Source: an uncultured Bacillota bacterium
GTDB lineage: Bacteria > Bacillota > Limnochordia > Limnochordales > ZCTH02-B6
Length of the DNA: 13,652 bases
NCBI GenBank assembly: GCA_937916565.1
Contig: CALFSR010000145.1
Span: 1 to 13,652 of the forward strand
Direction: 5' to 3'
In this document: positions 6,542 to 13,652 of the stretch, piece by piece
Numbering within the stretch: position 1 is the first letter of the stretch
Layout: every line of letters starts with the position of its first letter
Notes under the pieces: model-generated
Seen by the model: the letters and a program-made list of their open reading frames with translations, nothing else
The model's database searches: none
Told to the model about the DNA's origin: nothing
Translations under genes and position numbers: made by a program

Positions 6542-6907
6542 CTACGGCGTCACGTTGACCGGCGACCACGCGACCCGCGGCGCGTCCGCCCACAGGCGTT
6601 CCAAATCGTAGTACTCCCGCTCGGCGTGATGGAATACGTGCACCACAACCCCGCCGAAATCCAGCAGCACCCACCGGGAGTCGTCGCCGCCCTCCCGCCG
6701 CCGCATGGGAACGCCCGCTTGCTCCAGCGCCTCCTCGATCCCGCGGCTAATGGCCCGTACCTGCGTCATCGTTTCGCCGCTGCAGATGACGAAGTAATCG
6801 GTCACCACGGTCAGTTTGCGCATGTCGAGGATGACAACTTGATCCGCCTTCTTTTCGTCCGCCGCCTGCGCTGCTCGCACAGCCACCTCAAGCTCGGTCA
6901 GCCTCAT
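6542..6907 (-). CDS. rsfS: Ribosome silencing factor RsfS (Iojap family)
   Basis: Encodes 121 residues, the usual size for the DUF143/Iojap family. The family pattern is visible: ADQVVILDMRKLTVVTDYFVICSG (about 21-44) and WVLLDFGGVVVHVFHHAEREYYDLERLW (about 79-106). In other bacteria RsfS binds ribosomal protein uL14 on the large subunit and blocks joining with the small subunit when nutrients are scarce. The ATG at 6907 follows GAGGAGGGGA, a strong ribosome site. It lies 52 bases after the LCP gene and is the last protein gene of the minus-strand cluster; the nadD-yqeK-LCP-rsfS order is common in Bacillota. No terminator is obvious before the tRNA promoter. Confidence 0.96.
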   Translation of the reverse strand: MRLTELEVAVRAAQAADEKKADQVVILDMRKLTVVTDYFVICSGETMTQVRAISRGIEEALEQAGVPMRRREGGDDSRWVLLDFGGVVVHVFHHAEREYYDLERLWADAPRVAWSPVNVTP

Positions 6908-6959
6908 TCCCCTCCTCTAGGCCCCTGCCCCTTCTCCAGTGCCCAAACGCCCGTCAGCA

Positions 6960-8249
6960 TCACCCGTTGAAATCGCGCCCGATGATCACGGTCACGTCCG
7001 CTTCGCCCGTCAGGGCGCCTTCGTCAGCGGCCGACACTTGCCCGCCCACAAGCTCGGCGAGCTCGTCCACGGCAACCCCCGGCCGGTTAACGATGACCTG
7101 CGTGCGCTCATAGTGGAATCCGTCAGGCGCGTTGCCGATGCGAACGACCTCATAGCCGTTTTGGCGCAGGAGAGCCGCCGCCCGGGCCGCGACGCCCGCA
7201 CCGCCGCTGCCGTTGAGCACCGTCGCCGTCGTGACGGGCTGTCCGAGGATGAGCCGCTTGATAACGGTCTGGGTACGGGCTTGGTCGTGCACCCAGTAGC
7301 TCGCTCCGCCGATGTACATACCCGTACCCGGCAGCACGGCGGTCTCGAGACGCTCAAGGTCCAGGTTCCGGGCCGATACCGCGAGCGCCAGGGCGCGGTC
7401 GATGCCGATGTCCGTGTCGACCATCGCGATCAGCTCGGGCACGAGCTGCGGCAGGCGGGGAATCGCCTCGATGCCCATAGCCCGCGCCGCCACCCGGCGC
7501 ACAAACTCGAGCTGCCGCTTCACCCGCCCGTCATACACTTCCCGTACCGGATCCACCAGCGCCACATCACCGAGGCCGTCCGCCCGGAAACGCACGTACT
7601 GCAACGCCTGCTCACCCGTAAGCACTTGGCGGCCTGGCTTCAGGTCGATGTGCAACCCCTGGGCGTAGTCGTCATAGCGCATGGGGCGGTCGATCTCGAC
7701 CTCCACCCCGCCGAGAAGGTCAATGAACCGGGCGAAGCTCGCGAAGTCCACAACCAGGTAGTGATCGATGTCGATGCCCAGTAGTCGCTCGACGGTGCGC
7801 ACCGTCAGGTCCGGCCCGCCCAGGGAATAGGCCGTGTTAATGCGATGGTAGCCCGAACGGCCCGGGATCTCCACCCGCGTATCGCGGGGAATCGACACAA
7901 CGGCTGCTTCACCGCTGCGCGGGTCAAAGCTGGCGAGCATCATGGTGTCGGTGCGCGCGGCGCCCAAGGAAGCGTCGTCCACGCCGATCAGCAGCACCGT
8001 AACCCGCCGCGGGCCGGTGCTGGCGTCCGCGGACGCGTCCACGAGCCCCAGGCCACGCATCCCCCGCTGGTAGGTGAAATAGGCGGTGGCCAAGGCAAGG
8101 AGCAACGCCGCCGCCACCACCAGCAGCACGACCTTTGCCTGGCGCCGCCGTCGCTCCTGGCGCCGCCGCCGCCTCTCCTCGATTCGCTGGCGTTCCTCCG
8201 CCAAGCGCGCCTGGCGGAGCTGCTCCCGTTCGTCAGGCGACCCCTGCAT
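6960..8249 (-). CDS. LCP (LytR-CpsA-Psr) family cell wall polymer ligase with LytR_C domain
   Basis: A 429-residue membrane-anchored protein. A very Arg-rich cytoplasmic N-terminus (11-38) precedes one transmembrane helix (about 39-59). The LCP domain (about 83-255) shows GVDDASLGAARTDTMML, with R99 and D101, and SIPRDTRVEIPG with R122, then HRINTAY and ALQYVRFR. The C-terminal LytR_C domain runs about 340-426 (TVLNGSGGAGVA, ALLRQNGYEVV). LCP enzymes transfer wall teichoic acid-like or other polyprenyl-linked polymers to peptidoglycan outside the cell. The usual motif G-D-x-G-R-x-x-R-Q is interrupted: about 11 residues (229-240) sit between GD and GRVKRQ. The ATG at 8249 has only a modest ribosome site (GAGGGAAGG is 11 bases away; GGGG is nearer). 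An 80-base gap with a weak hairpin and T run separates it from yqeK. Confidence 0.94.
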   Translation of the reverse strand: MQGSPDEREQLRQARLAEERQRIEERRRRRQERRRRQAKVVLLVVAAALLLALATAYFTYQRGMRGLGLVDASADASTGPRRVTVLLIGVDDASLGAARTDTMMLASFDPRSGEAAVVSIPRDTRVEIPGRSGYHRINTAYSLGGPDLTVRTVERLLGIDIDHYLVVDFASFARFIDLLGGVEVEIDRPMRYDDYAQGLHIDLKPGRQVLTGEQALQYVRFRADGLGDVALVDPVREVYDGRVKRQLEFVRRVAARAMGIEAIPRLPQLVPELIAMVDTDIGIDRALALAVSARNLDLERLETAVLPGTGMYIGGASYWVHDQARTQTVIKRLILGQPVTTATVLNGSGGAGVAARAAALLRQNGYEVVRIGNAPDGFHYERTQVIVNRPGVAVDELAELVGGQVSAADEGALTGEADVTVIIGRDFNG

Positions 8250-8329
8250 GGCGCCCCGTACCTTCCCTCAATCCAGACCCTCGATAACACATAAAAAGCC
8301 AGTCACGGGCCGGCACCGCTCCCCCGCGA

Positions 8330-8908
8330 CTAGCTTCGGCGCAGCAGAAAATCGTTGCGGGCAGCCACCGCGTCGGGATGAAGCAGCCCTCCCTGCCGGA
8401 TGACGTAGCAGATGGTGGACTCGAGGGCGGCAATCACCGTCGCCCTCAGGTCCTCCCGGCTGCGCACCCGCAGTTCCTCAACACCCGGAAACGAGCGTCC
8501 CGGTTCGATCATGTCGGCCAAGAAGACAACCTGTTCCAGCGCCGACATGCCGGCTCGTCCGGTGGTGTGGTAGCGCACGGCCGCGATCACGTCTTCGTCG
8601 TCGATGCCGAACTCGCGGCGGGCGATTTCGGCCCCGACCACCGCGTGCCACAGCACCGGCTCCCGGGCTGTAATCTCATCAAAGACTATATCAAATTCAC
8701 TTGCCCGCTTCAACAACGACTCCGGCGGCTCGTCCTTGGCCACGTCGTGGAGCCATGCCGCCACCCGGGCCCGCTGGACGTCCACGCCCCAGCGCCGGGC
8801 CAGCTCGTCGGCCGCGGCCACGACGCCGCGCACGTGGGCAAAGCGGGCAGCGCCCAGTCGCCGCCGCATTTCGGATTCCAGGAACGCCTCATCCGGAAAA
8901 CCCGTCAA
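8330..8908 (-). CDS. yqeK: YqeK-type HD phosphohydrolase (symmetrical Ap4A hydrolase)
   Basis: Encodes 192 residues, a normal family length. The HD metal ligands are visible: H25, H54-D55 (AAWLHDVAKD), H88 (LWHAVVGAEIA), H114 (VRYHTTGR) and D132 (FLADMIEPGR). YqeK proteins from Bacillota have been shown to split diadenosine tetraphosphate into two ADP, clearing a stress nucleotide. The gene follows nadD, as in Bacillus. The start is TTG at 8908, chosen because AGGAGG lies 10 bases upstream. The nadD stop is only 14 bases before it, indicating one transcript. Nothing looks broken. Confidence 0.95.
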   Translation of the reverse strand: MTGFPDEAFLESEMRRRLGAARFAHVRGVVAAADELARRWGVDVQRARVAAWLHDVAKDEPPESLLKRASEFDIVFDEITAREPVLWHAVVGAEIARREFGIDDEDVIAAVRYHTTGRAGMSALEQVVFLADMIEPGRSFPGVEELRVRSREDLRATVIAALESTICYVIRQGGLLHPDAVAARNDFLLRRS

Positions 8909-8922
8909 CCGCTGAATTCCTC

Positions 8923-9594
8923 CTATTGCCGTCCGTCCCGGTAAAGGCCGCTTTTCTCGATGTAGTGCATGACCGCGTCAGGCAAAAGGTACCGCACGGA
9001 ACGGCCGGACCTCACCCGCTGGCGGATGTCGGTGGACGAGATGGCCAGCGCGGGCACCTTCAGGGGATGGATGCGGCTCCTGTACTTCTCCATCACGGGC
9101 CCCAAAACGGTTTCCAGCCGGAACAGGCGGAAGCCCGGGCGCGTGGCGGCGATGAAGTGGCACAACGAGAACAGCGCCTCCGCATCTTTCCACTTGAGGA
9201 TCTGCAACATCGCGTCCGCGCCGGTGATGAAGTACAGCTCGACGCCGGGCCCGAAACGGGCGTGCAGTTCCCTCAACGTGTCCACGGTATAGGATGGCCC
9301 GGGGCGGTTGATGTCGACCCGCGAAACCGTAAACCTCGGGTTGGGGACCGTCGCCAAAACCGTCATAAGATAGCGGTGGCGCGCCTCGCTCACGGCTCCC
9401 GGCTGCTTATGCGGGGGCTGGCCCGCGGGAACAAAGATGACCTGGTCCAAGCCGAACTCCTCGGCCGCAGCCTCGGCGGCCACGAGATGACCATAGTGGA
9501 TCGGGTCAAAGGTGCCGCCCATGACCCCTAGCCTGCGGGCGCCCTCCGGCGCCGGGGCGTCATTCTCGAACATGCCCATCGCCGTACACCACAT
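8923..9594 (-). CDS. nadD: Nicotinate-nucleotide adenylyltransferase
   Basis: Makes nicotinate adenine dinucleotide from nicotinate mononucleotide and ATP, the central step of NAD synthesis in the cytoplasm. The nucleotidyltransferase motifs are clear: GGTFDPIHYGH (26-36), PHK (61-63) and ISSTDIR (185-191), with GADAM near 125-129. The longest form has 223 residues; family members are usually about 190-215, so the true start may be one of the later ATGs at 9579 or 9573. None has a good ribosome site, and all lie inside the end of proA, so translation is probably coupled to proA. An ATGA at the proA stop is in another frame and is not the start. Confidence 0.95.
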   Translation of the reverse strand: MWCTAMGMFENDAPAPEGARRLGVMGGTFDPIHYGHLVAAEAAAEEFGLDQVIFVPAGQPPHKQPGAVSEARHRYLMTVLATVPNPRFTVSRVDINRPGPSYTVDTLRELHARFGPGVELYFITGADAMLQILKWKDAEALFSLCHFIAATRPGFRLFRLETVLGPVMEKYRSRIHPLKVPALAISSTDIRQRVRSGRSVRYLLPDAVMHYIEKSGLYRDGRQ

Positions 9595-10831
9595 GTTTGA
9601 TGGACGTCAGCGCCAATAGGCCCATCGGTCCCCGGGCGTGCAGCTTCTGCGTGCTGATGCCCAGCTCCGCCCCAAGGCCAAACTCGAAGCCGTCGGTGAA
9701 CCGGGTGGACGCGTTGACGTACACCACGGCGGCGTCAACCGCCTGTACAAACCGCCGCGCCCGGCGGTAATCCCTGGTCACGATGGCTTCGGAGTGCTGC
9801 GTGCCGTACGTCGCGATATGCTCGAGGGCCGCCTCCAGGTCGGGCACGACCCGCACGGCCAGGATGAGGTCGAGGTACTCCTCATGCCAGTCATGCTCAG
9901 TGGCCGGCACCATGTCCGGAACGATGGCCCGGGCCTTCGGACAGCCCCTTAGCTCGACGCCCCGGGCCCGCAACGCCGTCGCCGCCTGGGGCAAAAACGC
10001 AGGGGCCACCGCTTCATGCACCAGCAGCGTTTCCACCGCGTTGCACACGGACGGCCGCTGCGTCTTGGCGTTGACCACGATGGCCAGCGCCTGCTCCATG
10101 TCGGCGGTTTCGTCGACGTAGGTATGGCAGTTGCCGACCCCGGTCTCGATGACCGGCACCCGAGCGGTTTGGACCACCTGCTGGATGAGGCCCCTCCCGC
10201 CCCGGGGAACGAGCACGTCGATAAGCCCGACGGCTTCCATCATGGCTTGGGCGGCCCCGCGGCCCGGCCGGTCGACGAGCTGGACCGCCGACTCCGGCAA
10301 GCCCGTAGCGGCCAGCGCGTCCTGGAGCACCCGCACGATGGCCCTGTTGGACCCGAGCGCCTCCGAACCGCCGCGCAGCAGCACCGCGTTGCCCGACTTA
10401 AGGCACAAGCCCGCGGCGTCCGCGGTGACGTTTGGCCGCGCTTCGTAGATGATCCCGACGACTCCCAGCGGCACCCGCACCTGGCCGATCTCAAGCCCGT
10501 TCGGGCGGCGCGTCATGCTCACCGTCTCGCCGATCGGGTCCGGCAACGCCGCTACGGCCCGCAGGCCGTCGGCCATCTGGCGCACCCGCCGCGTATCGAG
10601 CGCGAGCCGATCCAGCAGAGCGCCCGCCACGCCGCGCTCGCGCGCCGCGGCCACATCCTCGGCGTTGGCGGCCAGGATCGCGGGCGCTCCATCCTCCAGC
10701 GCGTCGGCCATCCGGCGCAAGGCTGCATCCTTAACGCTGCTGCTCGCCGCCGCGAGGACCCGGCTGGCGTGCCGGGCCCGCCGGGCCAACTGTTCCACGT
10801 AGGCGCGATCGTCGCCGCCTTGCCCCTCCAT
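9560..10831 (-). CDS. proA: Glutamate-5-semialdehyde dehydrogenase (gamma-glutamyl phosphate reductase)
   Basis: Second enzyme of proline synthesis: NADPH-dependent reduction of gamma-glutamyl phosphate to glutamate-5-semialdehyde in the cytoplasm. Encodes 423 residues, typical of the family. The aldehyde dehydrogenase fold shows VPLGVVGIIYEARPNVTADAA region motifs (about 120-140), KSGNAVLLRGG (145-155), and catalytic C263 in KTQRPSVCNAVETLL. The family hallmark near the C-terminus is FTDGFEFGLGAELGIST. The ATG at 10831 has AGAGGGGGA upstream, and the proB stop is 13 bases before it. Its 3' end overlaps the longest nadD reading frame by up to 35 bases. Confidence 0.97.
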   Translation of the reverse strand: MEGQGGDDRAYVEQLARRARHASRVLAAASSSVKDAALRRMADALEDGAPAILAANAEDVAAARERGVAGALLDRLALDTRRVRQMADGLRAVAALPDPIGETVSMTRRPNGLEIGQVRVPLGVVGIIYEARPNVTADAAGLCLKSGNAVLLRGGSEALGSNRAIVRVLQDALAATGLPESAVQLVDRPGRGAAQAMMEAVGLIDVLVPRGGRGLIQQVVQTARVPVIETGVGNCHTYVDETADMEQALAIVVNAKTQRPSVCNAVETLLVHEAVAPAFLPQAATALRARGVELRGCPKARAIVPDMVPATEHDWHEEYLDLILAVRVVPDLEAALEHIATYGTQHSEAIVTRDYRRARRFVQAVDAAVVYVNASTRFTDGFEFGLGAELGISTQKLHARGPMGLLALTSIKHVVYGDGHVRE

Positions 10832-10844
10832 CCGACTTCCCCCT

Positions 10845-11933
10845 CTACACCGAGACCACCAGGTTGTCCCGGTGGATGACCTCGTCGTAGTCCTTGCGTC
10901 CCAGGATCGCCGGGATGCCGGCCGTGCGAACGCCCTGGATACGCCTCAGGTCGGCGGCCGAGTAGTTCACGAGCCCGCGGGCCAATTCACGGCCGTCCGC
11001 GTCGCACACCTGCACCACGTCGCCTTCGGCGAACTCGCCTTCGACCCGCACAACGCCGGCGGGCAAAAGGCTCTTACCGTTTTCCACCAAAGCTTTGGCC
11101 GCCCCTGCATCGACATGGATGCGCCCGCGCGGCCGCTGGTGAAACGCGAGCCACCGCTGGCGAGCCCGCAGCGGCCGCGGCCGGGGAAGGAACAACGTGC
11201 CAACCGCCTCGCCCGCCAGCACTTGGGCGACGATGTCGTCCTGCGCACCGCTGGTCAAGAACACGGGGATCCCGGCGGCCGTGGCGATTTTGGCCGCCTG
11301 GAGCTTGGTAAGCATGCCGCCAGTGCCAAAGGTCGAGCCTGCGCCGCCGGCTACGGCTTCGAGCTCCGGCGTGATGGCCGTCACCACATCGAGCCGGCGG
11401 GCGTCCGGAGACCGCCGGGGATCGCCGGAGTACAGCCCGTCCACATCCGACAAGATAACCAGCAGGTCCGCGTCCACCAAGGTGGCCACGAGCGCCGACA
11501 GCGTATCGTTGTCGCCCAGACGGATTTCGTCCACGGCGACCGTGTCGTTTTCGTTCACCACCGGGATGGCGCCAAGCTCAAGCAGCTTGCGCAAGGTGTT
11601 GCGGGAATTGAGGTGCCGGCGCCGGTCGGCCACGTCCTCCCGGGTGAGCAACACCTGGCCGACGACGAGCTGGCGGGCGAGAAAGGCCCGTTCGTAAGCT
11701 TGCATCAACAGGCCCTGACCGACGGCGGCCGCGGCCTGCTTTTCCGGGATCGTCTGGGGGCGCTGCGAAAACCCGAGCCGCCGGGCGCCCACCCCGATGG
11801 CGCCCGACGTGACCAGCACCAGCTCTCGGCCGGCCTGAACCACGCCCAGCGCCTGATCGGCAAGGCGCTCGATGCGGCCGGCGTCGAGCGTACCGTCAGG
11901 CAGCGTGAGGCTGCTTGTGCCAATTTTGACCAC
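10845..11933 (-). CDS. proB: Glutamate 5-kinase with PUA domain (5' end uncertain)
   Basis: First enzyme of proline synthesis: phosphorylates glutamate using ATP. The open frame starts at GTG 11933 and gives 362 residues: the amino acid kinase domain (VTSGAIGVG; VNENDTVAVDEIRLGDNDTL, residues about 126-145; FGTGGMLTKLQAA), then a PUA domain (about 268-335). Feedback inhibition by proline is usual for ProB. The start is odd: GTG 11933 has no ribosome site and cuts off the first residues of strand one. A perfect GGGAGGGAG with GTG at 11973 exists 40 bases upstream but is one base out of frame. Removing one C from the run at 11942-11944 would restore an N-terminus reading PPRRRIVVKIGTS. Either a sequence error, a real frameshift or an unusual start. 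Adjacent to proA. Confidence 0.93.
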   Translation of the reverse strand: MVKIGTSSLTLPDGTLDAGRIERLADQALGVVQAGRELVLVTSGAIGVGARRLGFSQRPQTIPEKQAAAAVGQGLLMQAYERAFLARQLVVGQVLLTREDVADRRRHLNSRNTLRKLLELGAIPVVNENDTVAVDEIRLGDNDTLSALVATLVDADLLVILSDVDGLYSGDPRRSPDARRLDVVTAITPELEAVAGGAGSTFGTGGMLTKLQAAKIATAAGIPVFLTSGAQDDIVAQVLAGEAVGTLFLPRPRPLRARQRWLAFHQRPRGRIHVDAGAAKALVENGKSLLPAGVVRVEGEFAEGDVVQVCDADGRELARGLVNYSAADLRRIQGVRTAGIPAILGRKDYDEVIHRDNLVVSV

Positions 11934-12043
11934 GATCCGCCGGGCGCGGCGGAAGGCAGTCGTTCCGGTCCACGGGAACTCCCTCCCAAGCTGCGTGTTT
12001 CGGGCAAAAGCCGGAGAATCCTAGTGCATCGATGAAGGTAACG

Positions 12044-13357
12044 TTAGTCCGCGTCCCCGTCTTGGTCCCAATCCTCATCCTCGAACTCAAATTCTACGCC
12101 CGCAACGACGACCGTGTCGCCGTGCCGCACGCCTGCGGCCCGCAGCGCGTCGTTGAGTCCGATGTCGCCAAACACTTTCTGCAGAAACCGGACCGCCTCG
12201 TCGTTGTTTAAGTCCAAGCGGGCGATGAGCCGGGCCAGCCCTTCGCCCTCCACCACCAGCAGGTCGCCGTCGCGCCGGATGGTGTATTCCCGCAACGGCG
12301 CGGGGCGCCGGCGGGAATCGGCCAGGGCGTCGGGCTGGACGGCTACCGGTTCGGGCCGCGGGAGCTCACGGATGAGCTCCCACGCGGCATATACCAGCTT
12401 GTCGACGCCTTCGCCGGTCGCCGCCGAGATGGGAAACACGCGGTAGCCCAGCGACTCGACTTCGGTCCGGAACCGCTCCAGATTACGCCGGCCCTCTTCG
12501 AGATCCACCTTGTTGGCAGCGACCAGCTGCGGTCGTTCCGCCAGCTCCGGACGAAACAGGCGCAGTTCCTCGTTGATCGCGTGGAAATCCGCCACCGGGT
12601 CGCGTCCCTCAAGTCCCGCCACATCCACCACATGGATGAGGGCGCGGGTGCGTTCGACGTGGCGCAGGAAATCGTGGCCCAAGCCGACGCCGGCATGGGC
12701 GCCCTCGACAAGACCCGGGATGTCGGCGGCCACAAAGCTCTGGCCTTCGCCGATGTATACGACGCCCAGGTTGGGGGTCAACGTGGTGAACGGATAGGGA
12801 GCGATCTTGGGCCGCGCGGCGCTAATGCGGGAGAGGAGCGTGGACTTGCCGGCGTTGGGCATGCCCACGAGACCCGCGTCCGCGATGACCCGCAGCTCGA
12901 GGATGAGCCAGCGCTCCTCCCCGGGCTCGCCCTTTTCGGCAAATCGCGGCGCCTGCCGCACGGGCGTCTTGAACTGGGCGTTGCCGCGGCCGCCCCGGCC
13001 GCCGCGGGCGACAACCGCACGCTGGCCGTGCTCTGTCAGATCGGCGATATACTCGCCGCTCGCCTCATCCTTAACGGCTGTTCCCGGTGGGACTTTGATG
13101 ACGAGATCCTCGCCCTGGCGGCCGTAGCGGTTGGCGCCCTCGCCGTTGCGCCCGTTCTCCGCGCGGTAGTGGACGCGATACTTAAAATCCATCAAGGTCC
13201 AAAGTCCTTCGTCCACCTCGAGGATGACGTCGCCGCCCCGGCCGCCGTCGCCGCCGTCGGGTCCACCGGCGGGAACGTACTTTTCCCGGCGAAAGCTCAC
13301 CGCGCCGTGACCGCCGTCGCCGCCCTTGACGTGGATGCGGGCTGTATCCAAGAACAT
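12044..13357 (-). CDS. obgE: Obg-family GTPase (ObgE/CgtA)
   Basis: Essential GTPase that assists late large-subunit assembly and the stringent response in other bacteria. Encodes 437 residues. The glycine-rich Obg domain covers about 1-158 (VKGGDGGHGAVSFRREKYVP; GGPDGGDGGRGGDV). The G domain has G1 GMPNAGKS (165-172), switch T191/T192, G3 DIPG (212-215), G4 NKVD (282-285) and G5 SAA (311-313). The OCT domain is about 355-425, followed by an acidic tail EDEDWDQDGDAD. The ATG at 13357 has AGGTGAT upstream. It lies just after rpmA, as in most bacteria, but a terminator separates the two, so it needs its own promoter or read-through. About 70 bases separate it from the proB ribosome site. Confidence 0.97.
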   Translation of the reverse strand: MFLDTARIHVKGGDGGHGAVSFRREKYVPAGGPDGGDGGRGGDVILEVDEGLWTLMDFKYRVHYRAENGRNGEGANRYGRQGEDLVIKVPPGTAVKDEASGEYIADLTEHGQRAVVARGGRGGRGNAQFKTPVRQAPRFAEKGEPGEERWLILELRVIADAGLVGMPNAGKSTLLSRISAARPKIAPYPFTTLTPNLGVVYIGEGQSFVAADIPGLVEGAHAGVGLGHDFLRHVERTRALIHVVDVAGLEGRDPVADFHAINEELRLFRPELAERPQLVAANKVDLEEGRRNLERFRTEVESLGYRVFPISAATGEGVDKLVYAAWELIRELPRPEPVAVQPDALADSRRRPAPLREYTIRRDGDLLVVEGEGLARLIARLDLNNDEAVRFLQKVFGDIGLNDALRAAGVRHGDTVVVAGVEFEFEDEDWDQDGDAD

Positions 13358-13421
13358 CGCGCCATCACCTATCCTGACCCGCCGGTCCCCGTGTGCCGCC
13401 GACTAGCAGTGGCCGGCCGCT

Positions 13422-13461
13422 GAAAAAACAAGGGGCGACCTTTCGAACAAGGTCCGCCCCT
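13422..13461 (-). terminator. Rho-independent terminator after rpmA
   Basis: On the minus strand AGGGGCG-G-ACCTT pairs with AAGGT-CGCCCCT (12 bp with one bulged G, loop GTTCGA) and is followed by TGTTTTTTC. It ends the ribosomal protein transcript 85 bases after the rpmA stop and upstream of obgE. The 64 bases between it and the obgE start show no convincing promoter. Confidence 0.85.
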
Positions 13462-13545
13462 GTAGCTCCACTCCCAAGCCGCGCCGCAACCGGGCCGCCA
13501 GCGCTCCTGCACGCGCCCGCGCCCCGGCCGTCCAAGCCGCTGCCC

Positions 13546-13652
13546 TTACGCGGTCACCGGCTCGGCGTACACGCTGACCTGCTTGCCGTTCTTGCCCCGC
13601 CGCTCAAAGACCACGTAGCCGTCGATCTTGGCAAACAGGGTGTCGTCCTTGC
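13546..13652 (-). CDS. rpmA: 50S ribosomal protein L27 (C-terminal part, 5' end beyond window)
   Basis: The last 34 residues are visible, beginning KDDTLFAKIDGYVVFERRG and ending VYAEPVTA before TAA. This matches the C-terminal half of bacterial L27 (bL27), whose N-terminus reaches toward the ribosomal peptidyl transferase centre. The gene is cut by the right window edge. Its position just upstream of obgE is the standard rplU-rpmA-obgE arrangement, so rplU is expected further right. Confidence 0.93.
   Translation of the reverse strand, partial: KDDTLFAKIDGYVVFERRGKNGKQVSVYAEPVTA

Noticed and set aside
8270..8310. Weak hairpin with TTTTT between yqeK and the LCP gene
   Set aside because: Only about five base pairs including a G-T pair; not enough for a terminator call, and no promoter follows clearly.
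12581..13423. 280-codon plus-strand frame opposite obgE
   Set aside because: Antisense to a complete, well-conserved obgE; no independent support.

Overview
The window comes from a GC-rich bacterium with a Bacillota-type gene order. The run rpmA, obgE, proB, proA, nadD, yqeK, LCP (LytR-type) protein and rsfS is a conserved cluster in that phylum. High GC, GTG and TTG starts and strong purine-rich ribosome binding sites fit the GC-rich, often thermophilic lineages (Symbiobacterium or Thermaerobacter-like). That placement is inference; no rRNA is present.

Layout. Positions 1-2746 (minus) hold two ATP-binding/permease genes of a heterodimeric ABC exporter, overlapping by 4 bp; the second gene is cut by the window's left edge. 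Positions 2747-3218 hold a promoter, a clear minus-strand terminator and about 310 bases of GC-rich, hairpin-rich sequence without a credible gene. Positions 3219-6034 hold a divergent two-component pair: a NarL/FixJ-type response regulator (minus) and a 7TMR-DISM-type membrane histidine kinase (plus). The 158 bases between them contain an unusual set of inverted and direct repeats. Positions 6035-6312 have no gene but include a short segment resembling an insertion-sequence end and a perfect 13-bp hairpin. Positions 6313-6431 (minus) are tRNA-Ala(GGC) with a near-consensus promoter. Positions 6542-13652 (minus) are the housekeeping cluster, read from the right edge: rpmA (C-terminal part) with its own terminator, obgE, proB, proA, nadD, yqeK, LCP, rsfS.

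How they work together. rpmA, obgE and rsfS concern ribosome assembly and silencing. proB and proA catalyse the first two steps of proline synthesis. nadD makes NAD precursor. yqeK probably hydrolyses Ap4A. The LCP protein attaches anionic polymers to the cell wall. The two-component pair may control a nearby gene; the exporter is the obvious candidate, but nothing in the sequence proves it.

No wholly new gene system is visible. The best leads are a possible three-way-junction RNA or paired operator ahead of the response regulator, an apparent one-base frame error at the 5' end of proB, a near-leaderless kinase start with an adjacent palindrome, and an unexplained structured region upstream of the exporter.
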